Positions 13,507 through 14,273 of a stretch of DNA of 14,273 nucleotides are shown one piece after another; the first letter of the stretch is position 1; the number at the start of each line of letters is the position of its first letter. The notes beneath the pieces were generated by a model. It was not told where the DNA came from. It did not search any database and saw nothing but the letters and a program-made list of their open reading frames with translations. The position numbers were made by a program, and so were the translations under genes. The stretch lies in NCBI GenBank assembly GCA_009773995.1, contig VSMY01000068.1, positions 1-14,273 on the forward strand, read 5' to 3'. Origin of the DNA: Oscillibacter sp. (GTDB taxonomy: Bacteria; Bacillota; Clostridia; Oscillospirales; Oscillospiraceae).

Positions 13507-14273
13507 TATTTCTTCACCAGCTCAATGACGGGGTCCTGGACGATCTCGGTGATACGGACGCCGAAGTTGTCGTCGATGACCACCACGTCTCCCTTGGCCA
13601 CGCATTTGCCGTTGACGAACAGGTCCACCTGGTCGCCCGCCAGCTTGTCGAGGACCACCAGGGAGCCCTTGGAGAACTCCAGAATGTCCTGCACCTTCCG
13701 CTGGGTCCGGCCAATCTCCACCGTCACCTGGAGGGGAACCTCCATAATCAGGTCCAGATTCTGCGCCTGTTCCTTGCCCAGGGCCTCCGCCGGGTCCATC
13801 TCCCGCAGGGGCGCGGGGCGGGTAGCGATAACCTTGGGCTCCGGCGCTTGCGGCGCAGGGGCCGGAGCGGCGGCCGCGGCGTTGTTGGCCATGGCCGTCG
13901 TCATGGCGCTCATCATGGCCGCCATCATCGCCCCGATGTCCGCCGCCGTCGCGGGCTGGGCCGCCGCCGCGGGAGCAGGCTGGGCCGCGGGCTGGGGGGC
14001 GGGCTGAGGCTGAGGCTGAGGCGCAGGCGCAGGAGCGGGCTGAGGCGCGGGAGCCGGGGCGGAGCCGCCGCCCACGCCCGCCAGCATGGCCTCGATTTCC
14101 TCCTGGCTCATCTTCTTGTTGGAGGCGGGCTCCGGTTCCGGCTCCGGCGCAGGGGCGGGCTCGCCGCCGCCCATGCCCGCCAGCATGGCCTCGATCTCCT
14201 CCTGGCTCATCTTCTTGTTGGAGGCGGGCTCCGGTTCCGGCTCCGGCGCAGGGGCGGGCTCGCCGCCGCCCAT
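13506..14273 (-). CDS. fliY: Flagellar motor switch protein FliN/FliY, C-terminal part (start off-window)
   Basis: The gene is open to the window edge; the ATG at the edge lies inside a repeat and is not the true start. The visible 255 residues show three parts. First, tandem 33-residue repeats each carry MSQEEIEAMLAG (22-33 and 55-66), which resembles the SQ.EIDALL peptide that FliM and FliY use to bind CheY-P. Then comes an Ala/Pro/Gln linker with an odd Ala/Met segment (112-129). Last is a FliN/SpoA domain at about 173-252 (IMEVPLQVTVEIGRT, LDKLAGDQVDLFVNG, DDNFGVRITEI), which builds the C-ring. No CheC-like domain is visible; if this is a true FliY it must lie upstream off-window. Placement directly before cheY supports fliY over a plain fliN. 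The identity of the C-terminal domain is certain; the full architecture is not. Confidence 0.9.
   Translation of the reverse strand: MGGGEPAPAPEPEPEPASNKKMSQEEIEAMLAGMGGGEPAPAPEPEPEPASNKKMSQEEIEAMLAGVGGGSAPAPAPQPAPAPAPQPQPQPAPQPAAQPAPAAAAQPATAADIGAMMAAMMSAMTTAMANNAAAAAPAPAPQAPEPKVIATRPAPLREMDPAEALGKEQAQNLDLIMEVPLQVTVEIGRTQRKVQDILEFSKGSLVVLDKLAGDQVDLFVNGKCVAKGDVVVIDDNFGVRITEIVQDPVIELVKK
14064..14273 (-). repeat. 99-bp in-frame tandem repeat in the switch-protein gene
   Basis: A unit of 99 bp (33 codons) runs through this stretch. One complete copy is at 14122-14220; the following partial copy (14221-14273) is identical to it over all 53 visible bases and is cut by the window edge. The preceding partial copy (14064-14121) differs at about two positions. 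Each unit encodes one SQEEIEAML peptide plus a Pro/Ala/Glu spacer. Near-identity at the DNA level points to recent duplication or ongoing homogenisation, and more copies may lie beyond the edge. Confidence 0.92.

Noticed and set aside
14064..14273. The tandem repeat as a CRISPR array or mobile element
   Set aside because: The 99-bp units are in frame, have no spacers and encode a repeated peptide inside the switch-protein gene.

Overview
The window is a slice of a GC-rich Firmicutes chromosome, most likely a motile member of the Clostridia such as an Oscillospiraceae relative of Oscillibacter or Flavonifractor. This rests on three things: the gene content (FliN/FliY-type switch protein, CheV, CheC, CheD and a SigD-type sigma factor, with the fliY-cheY-fliO-fliP-fliQ-fliR-flhB-flhA order known from Bacillus), strong AGGAGG ribosome sites, and high GC. 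The species cannot be fixed from the sequence alone.

Right-hand 12.4 kb (positions 1819-14273, all minus strand, read right to left) is one tightly packed flagellar/chemotaxis cluster. It starts off-window with a motor-switch protein (FliN/FliY, truncated by the window edge). Then come CheY, the export-gate proteins FliO, FliP, FliQ, FliR, FlhB and FlhA, the flagellar sigma factor FliA/SigD, two rod-type basal-body proteins (FlgF-like and FlgG-like), the CheY-P phosphatase CheC, the receptor deamidase CheD, the CheW-receiver adaptor CheV, and a degenerate EAL-HDOD protein. Gaps are mostly 3-15 bp, and two junctions overlap (flhA/fliA and cheC/cheD), so most of it is probably co-transcribed. 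The exceptions are an 80-bp AT-rich gap before cheY, a 91-bp gap before flhA, and a gap before cheV with a good promoter-like sequence. flhF and flhG, which usually sit between flhA and the chemotaxis/sigma genes, are not there. cheA, cheW, cheB and cheR are not in the window.

Left-hand 1.6 kb (plus strand, convergent with the operon) holds a two-gene unit: a Soj/ParA-type ATPase and a protein with a lysine/arginine-containing N-terminal peptide, a long Ala/Pro/Glu-rich linker and a C-terminal ComFB domain. It has a visible -10 element in front and a strong intrinsic terminator behind. A ParA paired with a ComFB protein instead of a ParB, next to a flagellar/chemotaxis operon without flhF/flhG, is the most novel-looking part of the window. 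I infer that it may be a positioning system whose cargo or sensor module is the ComFB domain, possibly responsive to cyclic dinucleotides.

How the parts fit: FliO-FliP-FliQ-FliR-FlhB-FlhA form the export gate, the FlgF/FlgG-like proteins form the rod, and FliA drives late genes. CheY-P acts on the switch (FliY), CheC removes the phosphate, CheD modifies receptors and is controlled by CheC, and CheV couples receptors to the kinase. Half of the 16 genes appear to use a GTG or TTG start or, in one case, have their start off-window.
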